A stretch of 64,000 nucleotides of DNA from Climacium dendroides (Eukaryota; Streptophyta; Bryopsida; Hypnales; Climaciaceae), in the NCBI GenBank assembly GCA_950106755.1, contig OX467089.1, positions 29,989,345 through 30,053,344 of the forward strand, read 5' to 3'. Position 1 is the first letter of the stretch, and each line of letters opens with the position of its first letter. Shown here one piece after another: positions 12,886 through 25,475 of this stretch. Below the pieces are notes generated by a model. The model saw nothing but the letters and a program-made list of their open reading frames with translations. It was not told the origin of the DNA and ran no database searches. The translations under genes were made by a program, and so were the position numbers.

Positions 12886-14190
12886 TGTCGCAGCACAGAG
12901 TAAGCAATTTCCCTATTATACTCACAAAAATCACCCTAGAGCATAACAAAATGACCCTAAAGATCGAACCCATGAGATCCTGTGAAGTAGCTAACTCTAA
13001 CAAGGAGATAAACCCAATTAAACACTTCAATTCTACCCTTCGGTTCTACCTCTGACGATCGGAATGTCAAACACCAACCGGAAGACTACGACCGGGCTAT
13101 ATCCTACTTCCGGTTTTACTAATTCCCCGGTCTCTGGACTGACTTCTCAATTCTGGACCCTGCAACTTCCGGTCCTAAGTACCCTCCTGGACGGATCCGG
13201 TCCGGTTTATCCTTCCATAACTGGTTTAGTTTTGCCTCTGTTTTACCATCAGAGGGTTCGCCGCTTGCTTTTGAAAGTGGTAGGCCCACCACTCCTTCCG
13301 TGACTTATAGTGGCTGAAGACCCACTCGCCTATCCGCTGATCCCCTAACTAACACGGATCCGGTTTGGTCCTTCACAGTAATCCGGATAGCAATCCGAAT
13401 CACAGGTCACACAAAGACCCCCCGTACGATCCTCTCATACTACAACGACCTTGACGCTGGTCCGGTCCGTACGAAGTTAGGTGGCTACAAGTGCACCCGT
13501 CCGTTCCAACACCTACAAAAGTTCTTCCGTTTACCCACAACGGTGGCAAGACCTCACAAGAGTTAGGATACTCGACCGGATTTCCCACCCAAGAGTTCTA
13601 GCGCAGCTAAGGAATTCCTCCCTATCCGCCTAGCCTAATCAACGGATCTCTTATCCGGAATGCTAAACTTCTGTAGCTACTGAGGCACTAGAATCCACTC
13701 CTAACTCTTCATAACCTACTCACATGTACCTAGAACCGGAAACATACATCAAAGGGAGAAACTCTACCAACACCTCCGTACTCACCTTCCTATTCTGACT
13801 CCGTGCACTCTTGCCAACACTCGGGAAAATTACACAAAAGTTAGGTTAAAGGAAAGTACACAAGGAAATGCGAAAAGAACTCCTCCTAGTCTCCAGCTCA
13901 GAGACTATTTTATATACAAAAGCAAAAAGCAAAAAGTGAATACATGATTTCCGCCTCTGAAGGCGCTGACAATCCGGTCCTACCTTATCCTAATCGGATT
14001 CTATTCCGGTTCCTATCTATAAGTCCTATTTTTACAATCCTTCCTGTTCTGTCTCATACACTCGGGATCCAATGGTAGGGCTCTCATCAGGTCTCTCCAA
14101 CTGCTTGAACACCTAATTTAGATTCCGGTTCCTTTCCCCATCCGGAGATGGAGCCGGGTGATCTTCCTCAGTTTCCAAGGAGTCTAAATC
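12886..14190 (-). other. 3' non-coding part of E4
   Basis: This stretch of about 1.3 kb is rich in TCCGG/CCGGA words, with no convincing reading frame on either strand. Confidence 0.5.
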
Positions 14191-14196
14191 GATCGG

Positions 14197-15684
14197 CTAC
14201 GATCCAGTCGAGGGCGTCTTTTTTTGTGCCCTACTTGACTGGGGCGTCTTGTCCTTTCCCGGTTCATGAGCTACGTCTTCCGGAAACAAGTCCGGAAGAG
14301 ATATTTCAGAGAGCCGGACCGGAACCTCTGTCAACTTCTGGCTGCTCTCCACGATCCGGTCCGTTGACTCCCGTGCCTTGGATAGGAGCTTCTCCATTTG
14401 CTCCTCAAAATCGGTGAGGATGTGCACCACCCTGGTTCCGGATATCTTCTTGTCCTTGTGTACCTCCTCTTCGAACAGGCGTGTCTTGGTGACCGCGGCT
14501 CCGGGTCCTCCAAGCACGTCCTTCACTTCTGCGGCCAACTTCTTCATTTCCTCCGCCATCTCCTTTGTCGCGGTGGCGTTCTCGAGCAACGCAAAAAGTT
14601 CGGCCTTGAGGGTGTCCACCTCATCGTGCTGTCGCTTGCTGTCCTCCTTCATCTTCCGGAGCTCATCCAGATTGATAACACTCTCAGCTACCTTCCGCGG
14701 TAATTGACTGTCCAGTTCCGCTCTGATTAATTCCGCGATCTCCCCGAGCGTCCGCTTCTTAAGTTCCCAATCCGCACGGATTCCGCAGAGGATCCCAACC
14801 AACTCGTCGAACGGATCTACAGTCCCTGATCCGGATGCCACATCCAGTCCTGTTGGAGTCCACTCTTTGCGCAGCCGCGGATGTCTCGGGGGCGTTCCTC
14901 GATTCCGAGTCGGCGTGGTCTTCTGCCTCTTGGCGGGGACATACGGTTCCTCCTCCTCGGTTTTGTTTCCAGAATCCGCTTCTTGGTCGGACTCGGATTC
15001 TCCATACTTCATAGTCCGCTCCTGGGCCTTCCACACCTTCAGCTCCACTTCCGTCAGCAGTTCCTGTTGCTGGTAGAGGTGGTACACATAAGGGCACAGT
15101 GGGGTAGCCCTACTTCTCCCCACTCTTGTAGTAAGCTGGAACACCAGATCAAAGAAGATCCGGCCCCAGTCTACTTTTCGGGTTCCGCTCAGCGCTCCGA
15201 AGATCGTGTTAGCCACGGTGATAGTCACCCTAGTGGGCTTTTCCGGATGCAGAACTGGAACCAGGAACTAGAGCAGGCATCGCTCCCGGTCATCGAGGCA
15301 GTCTTCTACCGCGTAGCCGTCCTTCGGATTTACTACGCTTCCGAACTTGCCCTGGACGAAATCATCCTTCCGGTTGGTAAGCCCGAGTCCTCCTGGCCGG
15401 AATCCGTATACGTCCCGCCACAAAGCCTCGGTCCATTGGACCGGATTCCCTCTCAAGGTGTTATCGAACTGATTCGATACGCCACTCAGGATTTCTCTAA
15501 CCATCCTCTCATCTTTGAAACCCCAAGGTTTCAAAGCTAACCCCTGACAACCCAGCAACGATAAATCCTCTCTGAGTTCTCCCTGTTCCGGTTCCTTGGT
15601 CGGCATGACCGGAACCACTTTTCTAAGTTTTACTTCACTCAAGGGTGGGGTGTTAGAACCTCTCTTCCGGTTTAGCCGCGGCAT
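14197..15684 (-). pseudogene. Gag-like protein of E4 (single internal TAG)
   Basis: It begins MPRLNRKRG and aligns with the E1/E2 proteins through PWGFKDERMVREIL, NPKDGYAV, HPEKPTRVTITVANTIFGAL and YHLYQQQELL. A coiled coil (residues around 280-400) and a Lys/Ser/Pro tail follow. The only break is a TAG at 15265-15267, where the E2 copy has a Glu codon, so one base change would explain it. The protein is clearly diverged from E1/E2, representing another subfamily. TAG is also the final stop. Confidence 0.65.
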
Positions 15685-16598
15685 GAGGGTAGCTCTACCC
15701 GGTTTTCACTCTCTACAGTCCTAACAAGGGAGCGCTGACACTCTGATGTTCTGCTCTGCCTGTACACTAACCTACTGGCGTGCTCACACTCTCAGTCTCT
15801 CACGGTTCCGTATCCGCTCGCACTCAATGTCTCACCCACTCATGTCCGGAGGAGATCTCTCCGTCTCACACCCCTCACTCACTTCCGGGTCCTCTTGTAC
15901 TTTCTCTCCTTGCCGTGGTAAACGAAAAAAATATCAGGCGCTGAGTCAGGAAACGACAACACGTGGAAAACCAGAGACCTGAAAATGGGCAGGGTCAGGC
16001 TTTATATAGTCCTGACGCCTTGGACTGTCTTTATGACCGGTCGTATATCCGGTCCGGTTTTTGACATCCGGTTCCCTCCAATCCGGTCAACAAGATTCTG
16101 GTTGGAAATACTATCCGGTTGGAAATCTAATCTGTTCCGCTTCTACCTAAAACCGGATTAGTTCCGTAAGGTCCTTTGTGACTATTTTTGGGTTTATCTT
16201 TCTCTCTTTAGATGAATCCGGATACCTATTTCTAATTTCCGGTTCACTCAAAAAGGTAAACAAATAAAAATAAAAAATATGAGTTGTCACACCCCACCCC
16301 TTTCTAGATCAAGGGCGGACCCTCTGAGGGTAAAACAAAGGCAACAAAAAACAGTGACAAAAGAGAGACGGAATTCAGTTTCGGAGGTATCCGGATCCGG
16401 AACGGAATCCGGAATGTACTAAGTTTCCGGAATAAAGTAGGGAAGTGAAAGAGGGGGATTAAGTGAGTAGTCACAATCCGGATGCTTCTAACTCAATCGA
16501 TATCTTATTAGAAGTTCCCTGGAACGATAATTCATGTCATCTTGCAACCATTTGTCGTTGTAAGGATACTTACGACTAACTGCACGTACGACATCATT

Positions 16599-17670
16599 CG
16601 TTGGACGGCGCAGAGAGATATCCACGAGTCTATCTCGAAATCGACTCACTTGGGCGGCATCCAGGACTCACTTGGGCGGCATCCGTGAACACCGTCGGAT
16701 CCGTGAACATCCGTGAATTTGAAACAGAAGTACCTTTTTGGAGGCATTGTGGACGCTTGGAAATTCAGGAACCAACTTCCTGGAGCGAGCGGTGCGGGAG
16801 ACATCGAATTGTGGCTCAGGACGTTCGATCGATTCGAAGCTCTTATTCATCTTCCCCGATTTCCAGTTTCAGACTCACAGTTTCCATCTTTGGACTCCCA
16901 AGACTGGCTTCTGGATTGCTAGTTTAGAGGACGACTAACTTCTGAGCACTCTTTCATTTTGAAAACTCCGAAGCACCCTTGCTAGTGATTAAATTGCTTT
17001 GGCATTATAGAACTTTAAAAAAAAATTCATTTTCTTTCTTAGTGACATTAGAATGTCTACAAGCCTTCAAGGCCTATGAATGTTTGCAAGCTTCATGTGA
17101 ACACCGCAGACAAATTGTTCTTGTTAATACAAATGTCTGGCCTTGACCTTAAACACCCTTTCCAAATTACAGAAAAGTCCTTCTAAAATAAGGGATGTTC
17201 TACTTGTCTCTTTAGAGCAGCACCAGAGCCTTCAAGGCCTTCACTCCATATGAGAGTACTTATCACTCTCAATTGATCTTGTTTGTCAGTACTAAAAATT
17301 GTACAACAACAACAGGAATGCAAACTTTGCGTGTTTAGAAATGCAACTAAACGCAAGTTCTTTCAATGCTTGTCCATGACTCACTAAAAGTCTAAAACTG
17401 AAGGTCTACAACTCAATGTCTGGAACTCAAAGTGTACAGCTCTACTTTGACATAGTCTTAAAATGGCCTACTGAAAGCACGTCTGTGCCATGCAGAGGTG
17501 TGTATTCAGGGTAAGTCTCCGATATGATAATGGTCAGTCTCTAAGCAATGTAGTGCACAATCCACTACAATTAGGTATCATAACCAAGCTAAGGTCCTCT
17601 ATCACTATAATCTAGGTTGACGCCATGACTGCAATAAATGAGAGGAGTTCAAATCTAAACTCACATTCAC
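16599..17670. other. TE1 internal non-coding DNA right of E1
   Basis: No convincing gene is visible. A half copy of the TE1 palindrome core occurs at about 16684-16702 (GTGAACACCGTCGGATCC), linking this side of the insertion to P1-P3. A duplicated ACTCACTTGGGCGGCATCC lies at 16646-16684. Confidence 0.5.
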
Positions 17671-17964
17671 CGTGTTGTCTCCTCCAAATTTGATAAGTCC
17701 TGCACTCTCTCTGATCCCATCATGCATAGTGTGCAACGGGAGACCCACTTCATCTACTGGAGGCGCATCACCCTCTTGGAACTGGATGGCTCTTGGTACC
17801 TCTCTCTCTACACCCTGCCTTGTCTTTGAAACTGTTTTCTTCGCTCTCGTCATCCTGGATACCCTCAAAGCCTTTGCTGTCGAAAAGAAGAAAGCTCTAC
17901 GTCTCTTCCTTTTTGTACGATGTGACGGAGCTAAGATAGCAGAGTTTGGATTGCCTACAAGCAT
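17671..17964 (-). CDS. Basic N-terminal exon in TE1 centre, conserved in TE2
   Basis: The ATG at 17964 opens a 98-codon exon ending at a GTGAAT donor (17670). It contains KRKRRRAFFFSTAKALRVSRMTR. TE2 has an exon of the same length, strand and position (36482-36189) with KKKQRSGFCYSS...KSRM. The exon could be the first exon of gene A, in which case E1 sits in its first intron, or a small separate gene divergent from the transposase. Function unknown; the basic stretch suggests nucleic-acid binding or nuclear import. Confidence 0.45.
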
Positions 17965-19030
17965 GAGACAACAAAAACTACGTGATTACTAAGATGCAAC
18001 GCTGCTACCACAATTGGAGTTGCAAAATGAAAAGGCTTTGAGCAGGTCCAAGGTACAGCTTATAGTTGCTCTTGAACGAGGTTCGCATGCTCAAAATTAC
18101 TGCATTCTCCTAACTGGCCAAGCTGTAATTAATCTCCTAAGATCAACTGACACGTGAGTATTGGCGGCTCCATGAAAGCGCCATAGATTTATTTTGTTTT
18201 GAAATCGGCATATTATGCTCTTGAAATACTGGTAGCCCTAATGACTTTGAAGTCCGTCTCGTTTTGACAAAGCTGTCATGCTATCAGTTGAATTTGCCAC
18301 GCTCCAAATCCTCCAATGTCGGCACAATATTTCCTCCGCCTCCAGCAATTTATTTTTGAAAATGACGGCGGAGTTGGGCACTCCTAACAATGACAGAGCT
18401 CCTGCAAGGCGTGCATGTATTGGCAATGAGTTTGGATACCTAATACATCATTGCAATCATATGAGGAAGAGACGCGTAAAGAAAAGGAGAACTAATACAT
18501 TCAATTCCTGGACATGTTCAAAGTTCCTAGTAGAAATTTCACATCCACCTTTAGCCTACATACGCACCCACCACGCATTCCAAACCGATATAAACCTACA
18601 TGAAATAAATTAATTTCTATTTTATCACTTCCAAGGAATTCCCAACAAGTGGATGAGGCTTTCATCATTACTCCATTTTATTAGATGGGCTCCTCGCCAT
18701 TACTCTCAAATCTCTATCAAAATTTAGCCAAGATGATCTTGTACTAACTATTGGCGGAAATGAATTGCAAAAATTTGGTATCATTGCTTGACGGCTAAGG
18801 TTATTAAACTGCTCTTAATTTCAAAATTCTAACCTTTACTAGCGGCAATACGGAAAGTAACTTAATTGAGTGGCAATAGAAATTTGTACTAACCTAGACC
18901 TTGCTGTCTGCGTGAAAAGTGATGATCACAATGATTGCAAGGAACTCCTCAACAAAGTATAAAATCCTCAACACCCTTCTTAAAAGCCAGTTCTCTCATT
19001 TCAAATTCCTGTAGTCATCCTACTTACACT
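17965..19030. promoter_or_regulatory. Central divergent intergenic region of TE1
   Basis: About 1.07 kb of AT-rich DNA separates the minus-strand basic exon from the plus-strand transposase. TE2 keeps a similar spacer (36483-37461, 0.98 kb). A shared two-way promoter region is inferred from the layout. A possible TATA box (TATAAA at about 18959) lies about 70 bases before the transposase ATG. Confidence 0.4.
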
Positions 19031-22000
19031 ATGGCTTGTATTAGAGTAGACGGTCATGAAATACCTTTGGTGTTTCCAGTGAATCACGAAGGACATGCTA
19101 GAGTACTCAATCACCTTTTGCATGTCAGATTCAAGTTCCTAGAGTCTTCAATCTATGTCGAAGAAGAGAGAAAGTCGGAATCAGGGGAATTAGAACATTC
19201 CATTCCAGTGGAGAAGAGTGTAGAAGAAGAAGGTCACTGTTGGTATCTGCGGGCAGGAAACTATAGAGCTTTTGGGCTTCCTCTTAGTCTTCTTGGGGCG
19301 GCCACTGAGCTAGGTAGTCGGCAATCAGACAATTCTACAGTGGATATGCCTTACATGTCTCCAAGACTTCCAGCTAGTCTACCAAGTGACTGCTTTCCTA
19401 TACTCCCGAACAATATGATTCTTACGAAGGTGAAGAGGGAGAAAATGGATACCATTGTAGAGTTGTCTAGTGAATCTGAGGGAGAGTCCCCGCAAGTTGC
19501 ACTTCAAAACGCCACGCTTGCGGTCCACAGTATGTCAGATACAAAAGTCACATCAACCACCTCATCCAATAGTTTACAGTCCCCTGTGCTTCCATGCCCT
19601 CTACTGACAGCAAATCTTGGTATCTAAGTGAGTATTATGGATTGCTTGAAGAGATTGTCCAGTATTCGTCGCTCTAGAAGTGAACTGTCCACAACAAACT
19701 TTGATGTTATAAAGCACCACCGGGTGCAGTACCTTCCCCCTTCCTACAATGGAGATGTGCTATTTGAGTTACCTCCGTGTCGCTCGTCCTCTTCATCATC
19801 CGCAGCGAAGAACTTGGAGGGAATGGACAAGCGCTATGATGGACATACATGGTGCAAACTCGTGACTACAATCATCCACAACGTCGACAACCTAAAGTTC
19901 CGTAAGTCTTTCTGTGCCGGTCACCTTGCTTGTAAGAACCATGAGTGCGAGTATTTGAAGAGGGCTGGAAAAAGGAATGAGACAGAGTGGAGTGGATCCA
20001 CAGTCTTCCCGTTTGTAGTAGGGGATAGTCCACCCAAAGACTATACCCTAGTGTGTAAAGTCTGCAAAGTGACACCCACTTGCCTTCACACATGCGATGC
20101 TAGGATCTACTATTGTTATAGCGACAATCCAAATATGACAAGGGCGTCTGTTCACTTTGGAGCCCATACTCATCCAGTAGGAAAGGGCATGTATAGAGAT
20201 TCTAAAAATGAAATTAGTGAACTCCTAGCGGAGCAGGTTGCGAAAACACCAATAGCCACTAACTCTGCTATAGCATTGTCCGTTAGCAAAGATTTCCTGT
20301 CAAACTACTTATTTCACCATGGAGAGGGAGAGAAGAGAATGTTGAAGGGAGAGGAAGTGGATGAGGTGATGGATCGATTCCAATATCTAAGTAGCCCTAG
20401 TATACACAACGTCATTTCCTCCTTTCGCTCAAATAACCGAGGAGGGGTTATTGACAACATTATGACTATGAAGAGAGAGTCGAAGTTCGAATTCATACAC
20501 GATAGCGTCTTCCCAAGACAGGGCAAATAGAAAGTATACGTTTTTAAAATGCTAACTGAAGGACTAGAAAGCGGAGTGGATATGGTGAAACGTATGCAAC
20601 CAGGAAAGGACCTTGAAAACGCGTGGATGATGTTCGACCACGTGAAGCGCGTGAAAGATTGGACCACCATGGCCTGCCACGTGTACGACTCTCAGTACAA
20701 GAAGGTGATGACCATCGCAGTATGCGATATGCAGTCTGAAGATACCTAGGTCCAAGTACAATTTTGGAGGAGTTTGAATGCTGTTATGGCACGACATGGC
20801 GTGCCTGACCCGAACTTCAAAGGATTCATGGCAGATAGTGCGATGGCTAATTGGAATGCGGTCCGTATAGTATATGGGAGTGGTTCTGCGAACGAGGTCA
20901 TGGAGAACCGGGAGAGAACGTGTTTGCTACATTGGAGCACTTCCCTTCATAAGCACACACAGAAACACATCAAACAGAACTTTCAGCACCAACATATTAC
21001 GCTATGCAAGCAATATAAGGAATCAAAGACCATGGATGAAGCTGAGCTTCGATACCTGGCAATCCGATCATGGTGGTTGTCATCTGGAGCCGCGAATGAA
21101 GAAGCACTTCATCATTTAGATCATTGGCTTGCATTCTGGCACTTTCGATACCTGCAGTGGGGAGGCTTCATGACAATGGTAAGTGACCGTGTCATCTCTC
21201 TATCTATATGCATGGGGAGGCTTCATGACATACACATATGCAAACACCTAAACGTCTACATGTATATGAACATACGTATATATGGGTGTTTTTGGTAGTG
21301 TAGAATTTTTTTATTCAAGTAGTTTTTTTAAATCCACGTATTCTTAGGGCACAATTCTGTTTTAGTACACTACTGTTTTTGTAGTGAATTATTGGTTCCA
21401 GCCTAGATTTTTTTTATTTTTTATCTTATTTGAATAGTATTTTGTTAGTCTAGACTTCTTTTTAGGATAGTGTTTTTTTTTGGCTTGATTTCCTTTATTC
21501 CTTTTATTGGTAGTCTAGTTTTTTTGTTTTGGACGAATGTTCTTAGCCTAGTATTTTTTGGTAGTGTGCTAGTCATTTGTTCACTCCTAATTTTTTGTCA
21601 ATGTAATATTCTTTTGAATATAGAGCTTTTTTCAGCAGAGTATTTCTTGGGTAGTTCACTGGTCTTCTAAACACTCCATTTTTTTAATCCATTTAATATT
21701 TTGTTGGAAGTCAATTTTTTTACCCTTCTCATATAAGTGCTTTCTTCCAAGGAAACTCTCTATTGACCTCACAGAATGTATCTTTCATTTCCAATTTCCA
21801 AAATTCATTGGAACTAGTGGAAGGTAGTCCTTCCATTTTTTTCCCTGTGACGTTCAGGGACTACAAAAGCGAGTACCAATAGAGAACATTTGGACATCCG
21901 TCGGATTTGACGAAAGTTGGAGTGCTCACTTCAAATGCTACTATTTTGGATACCTTGCATGAGAATATGTAAATTTTGGTCAAAGGTACAAATCCATAAT

Positions 22001-23424
22001 TGGAGACTGAAGTATTGTAATGGGTGCATTTGCAGGGCTTGAGTTTGGAGGAGATGGCAGAGTTGCCTTCGTGTAACTTGTTTGAAACAGTGCACAATAA
22101 GTGGCTTCAAATGTCCAGAAATAGAGGGAACAATTTATTTGACGCCACTTGTGATGACAGTATTCGTGCTTGGATGCAAATGACAAAGTATCGCGCCTAC
22201 CTCAGAGGTCATGCAAGTGGGTCCGGCCCATCTAAGGGGGAACTGAAGCTGAGAGCTGCAAGATGTAGTGGTTGCCCAAAGAAAATTGCCGAGGCCTTGA
22301 ACACATTACCTGAAGCATATGGTGTGGGAAGTCGTGTACCACATTTGGAAGGAGAGGAAGTATTTGGAAGCACAAAGAGGAAGTTGGACGTACCTATTGG
22401 TGATGCTGGAGACTCCCATAGACCAGATAAGATCAATTTCTCTCAACCACGTGTCCGGACTAGATCAACGAAGGCTTTAGAAGAATTGATGGATGGCAAG
22501 GGCAATATAATTGAGGGTCGCCCCTTGCAGTATGTGACCGTTGCATTTGAAAGTGACCGTGACACATCGAAGTGGCACATTGCAAGGATTAGCCACAAGT
22601 CAAATGCCAAATGTCAAGCTCAACAACGGACGTCAAACATCAAGTGTAACGCAAAAATTGCGAAGGGGAGGAAGGGAACCCCAGCTCCCACTTATCGCGG
22701 GCGGAAAGAAGAATATGGGAGTAGGCGCGAGGTGGTCTCAGACTTCTGGTTTTGTTGGGACGACATTGAAAGGTGCATGAAAGGCTCAAAACGGAAATGG
22801 GTCATTGATTGGCCTGAGGTGCCGGAGGTTTGGCCCGTATTGATTGGGACAAATCTCAATCGAGACGAAACTTTATTGCTACAGCATGCGGGCTTCCACC
22901 TCCAAGAACGACCCACCTTGTCGCCTCGTCGATTGTTCACCATATCCAAGATTTTTGAAAGTGTTTTGTATGACCAACCATCGCCCAAGAATCCGGTAGT
23001 TTATCCAACAATCAGGAACAACCGAACCATCAAAAGAATTGCAAATGCTCCAAGTACGGAACAACGGAACAAGTGGGAGAGTGCTGGGAACATTAAAGGA
23101 TAAATTCTAGGAGTGATCCTACTCCCTTTTCCAGGCCTTGGCACAATAGTGGAATTGGAGACGAGATCTAACCCTACCAAAAACGTATATCGAATTACGG
23201 TGGGTATGTTCCCCTCGTGCACTTGCCCGGATTTTGTAAATATGGCCGTCTCAGCAATTGGAGGAAGGCAGCAGTATGTGAACTGTAAACATCTATATTA
23301 TTTGTATAGGTATTTTTGCAAGATGGATATCCATGATGACAAGTTCATTCATGTACCTAGTTATAGCTTCAATGAGTTGAAGCTACTTCTATTTCGAGCG
23401 GGACTCATCACTATCCCTGAGTAG
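19031..23424 (+). pseudogene. SWIM zinc-finger, MULE-like transposase of TE1
   Basis: Exons are 19031-21178 and 22036-23424 (GTAAGT donor, TGCAG acceptor). Domains in order: an N-terminal fold conserved with TE2 (VRFKFLESSIYVEEE, GHCWYLRAGNYRAFGL); a SUMO-interaction-like motif (TIVELSSESEGE); and a Cys/His-rich DNA-binding-type region (KYDGHTW-like start, CAGHLACKNHECEYL, VCKVCKVTPTC). A DDE-type core follows with TIAVCDMQSED and GFMADSAMANWN, then the CLLHW Cys-His motif. A C-terminal SWIM finger (SCTCPDF...NCKHLYY) ends the protein. In-frame stops are TAA 19625, TAG 20528, TAG 20747 and TAA 23101, so this copy is dead unless stops are bypassed. The family assignment is strong from motif order. 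The start codon is chosen because the homologous MANF start in TE2 aligns with it. Confidence 0.8.
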
Positions 23425-24262
23425 GCATAATTGCAATTTTTGATAAATTCATGCATATTGTATTCGTTAGTGTATCTGGCAACATAAATGATTTCAAGCA
23501 TGTACCAATCAAAATGTTCTTCCATTTGCAAAGTGTGGGAGTATGTTTCAGAAGTGTCATTACTAAATTGTGTGAAATGAAATACCAATGCATGGCTAGA
23601 CTCCTAATCCTATACTCTCGTGCTACCCTACACATACGAAGACTAAACTCATATAGATTTTTTGCTTTGCCACCTCTTCCCTACAATCTTAGTTCCTGTC
23701 AGGTTGAAAGGCAAAAAATTAGAAATTTAAAATACATAAAGTAAATCACTTTACGGTCAAAATTAGAAATCTACCACATTGGTTTGTAGTAGTCAACAAA
23801 CCTTGACCTTTAGTTTGGCTAACTCTTCTATACCATTCCTCTTATACTAGCACTTGTTAGAAATAGCAATCATTATGAGAGAGTTAGAAGCCCTAGTTCT
23901 CCGTGCTCAATTTATCCCCTTCAAACAACACTGTAGTGTTCTCCGAAACTCATGATGGTCTATTTTATAAAAAGTGTTAGACCCCTACTTTTGTGTAGTA
24001 GGATGAATAAGAGTTTCAAATATATACATAATTTTACAAGTTCGAGAAGTCAGCAAATAAGAAACCCAAGCCTGAAATTATAAATTAAATGTAGACCATG
24101 GTTATAGGAGCCACGATCATAGGTCACAAAACTTACTATAAATAGTAAGTTTTTGGATGAAAAAAAATTGGATGAAATTTTTTTTCAAAAATATACTTTT
24201 GGTGCTCACCGCTCACAAACTTCACACTCGCGGCTCGCAAGCTCCCCGCTCCAAGCTCGCCT
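23425..24262 (-). repeat. TE1 right subterminal region and inverted end
   Basis: AT-rich DNA without a gene. A hairpin AAACTTACTAT/ATAGTAAGTTT lies at 24128-24153, next to GACCTATGATCGTGG (inverted). The GAGC-type terminal repeats follow at 24201-24262, inverted relative to 1911-1958. Confidence 0.6.
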
Positions 24263-24858
24263 GCTAGCATCGTTGTCAATCCGTACTCCCTTCCGAGTCC
24301 ATTCCTAGTCCACACTAGAGATCCCTTCGGCCTCCATCCACACGCACTAATTCAATACTGGACCGGATAAACTCAGCATCCGGGTACACCTTGTATCCAT
24401 TTACACTCACTTTCCAGCCTGGACTTCCAAAACACGGACAAGTGTCAAGTACACACAACTATGATTTCTTTCAATCACACCAAGAGCGAACTCCTAGGTA
24501 CTCATGAATATAAGAAGGTAAGATAAAGATGCACACCGGGACCAAAGAAGTCCCGGATTTAAATACTAAACTACTCCCTCAAAATCATAACCTAAAAGTA
24601 ACGCTCCAGCCAATCAGGGCCCAACACATTTCATTCCCTTACTAATTTTTAGCCCTGTTGACTTTCACTCAAACTCCTACTACTTCCGCTAAAAGTGGAT
24701 CTCAGATCCTATAATTACGGACCCGGTCACTTTCCAACTGCTAGTGGCCGTGTCACTCAAAAAGTAATTTTTCTAATTATATACAACTATCCCAAAACTT
24801 CAGATTTTCACTACCCTATCCTCAGAAATTTACCCTACGTAACTTTCTAAGTTTTTAA

Positions 24859-25471
24859 GGGTAAGTGTACACTAGACCCTTGTACTTTTCATGTCACAAT
24901 TCAATTTTCTCAAAGAATGTGGTTTTCTACAAGGTGTTATTCATACTTAAAGGTCGTTTTTACAACTTTTGTTTTATGTTTCTAGATGCTAGATATGTCT
25001 AGTTTGCATGTGCATTATAAGATTTGTTGAAAAACTTCTTTGAGTGTGTTAAATTTGTACTTTTGTGAATTATTTATAAGAAGTCACAGTCAACTTTGTA
25101 CTACAATCATGTGAAAAAGTACAAAATTTTTGGTCTTAGGAAACTTCAATTTTGATTTCCTTTCTCCAGAATAGACATCAATAGATCTTCTATTAGGATT
25201 TATTGTTTAATTTACAATCACATCATTCTTGTAGCAAAGATCTAAAAAAATAGTATTATTTTAGTTGGGAATGGATAAGTTGGTGAAAAGTGAGCAATTT
25301 CAAAATCAACTCTAAGATTTTAGATTCTATTGGCTAGTTCTAGAATGGCTAAGTAATGGAATTTGAAATTTTTTGTTTTTCCACCTTCTATTTCACTTTC
25401 TTTAGTAAATTTGTGCTTTTAAAGTACTAAAATTTTGCCAAAAGTGTATGAGGTCTAGTGTACTTTCACCC
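24859..25471. mobile_element. 613-bp MITE with TTAA target duplication
   Basis: The ends are inverted (GGGTAAGTGTACACTAGACC on the left; the right end inverted reads GGGTGAAAGTACACTAGACC) and flanked by TTAA at 24855-24858 and 25472-25475. The interior is AT-rich and non-coding. TTAA duplications with GGG termini are typical of piggyBac-type non-autonomous elements. It lies just at the C-terminal end of the E3 gag-like frame. Confidence 0.8.
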
Positions 25472-25475
25472 TTAA

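Larger units (their letters stand above)
12886..16291 (-). mobile_element. E4: gag-like element nested in E1, CCCCA target duplication
   Basis: On the minus strand the element starts TGTGACAACTC and ends TGCTGCGACA. CCCCA flanks it at 12881-12885 and 16292-16296, and the empty site is seen in E2 near 60740 (GTGAGTCCCCACCCC). It is 3,406 bp long with one gag-like gene and a TATATAAAG box on the minus strand near 16000. There are no terminal direct repeats or pol domains. Confidence 0.88.
9697..16593 (+). mobile_element. E1: gag-like element, TG...CA ends, TCATT target duplication
   Basis: The element begins TGTGGGAATCC and ends GTACGACA, with perfect TCATT copies at 9692-9696 and 16594-16598. 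Removing nested E4 leaves about 3.49 kb, matching E2 once its own insertion is removed (about 3.53 kb). Contents are a TATTTAA box near 9990, a gag-like gene, and about 0.9 kb of non-coding 3' sequence. No reverse transcriptase, integrase, RNase H or long terminal repeat is visible. Confidence 0.85.
1911..24262. mobile_element. TE1: SWIM/MULE-like DNA transposon carrying a ParB-methyltransferase-like gene
   Basis: Both ends consist of runs of GAGC-type words in inverted orientation: GAGCCTGAGCC... on the left, and the complement of GCTCACCGCTCAC...GGCTCGC on the right. They are followed inward by AT-rich DNA and then by GACCTATGACCGTGG on the left and, inverted, GACCTATGATCGTGG on the right. 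The element holds gene A on the minus strand at the left and a SWIM-type transposase on the plus strand at the right. They are transcribed outward from a central region. Element E1 is inserted between them. The outer limits are uncertain by about 20 bases; the bases TTGCTATT directly outside may belong to the ends. Confidence 0.75.

Noticed and set aside
9697..16593. Complete LTR retrotransposon
   Set aside because: I found no repeat of the first few hundred bases near the other end and no reverse transcriptase, RNase H or integrase motifs.
16601..16938. Overlapping plus-strand frames near 16.6-16.9 kb
   Set aside because: Short, overlapping in all frames, no splice or homology support.
1902..24271. 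Nine-base TE1 target duplication (TGCTATTTG / TGCTAGCAT)
   Set aside because: Only five bases agree, and TTGCTATT also precedes the TE2 left end, so it may be part of the terminus.
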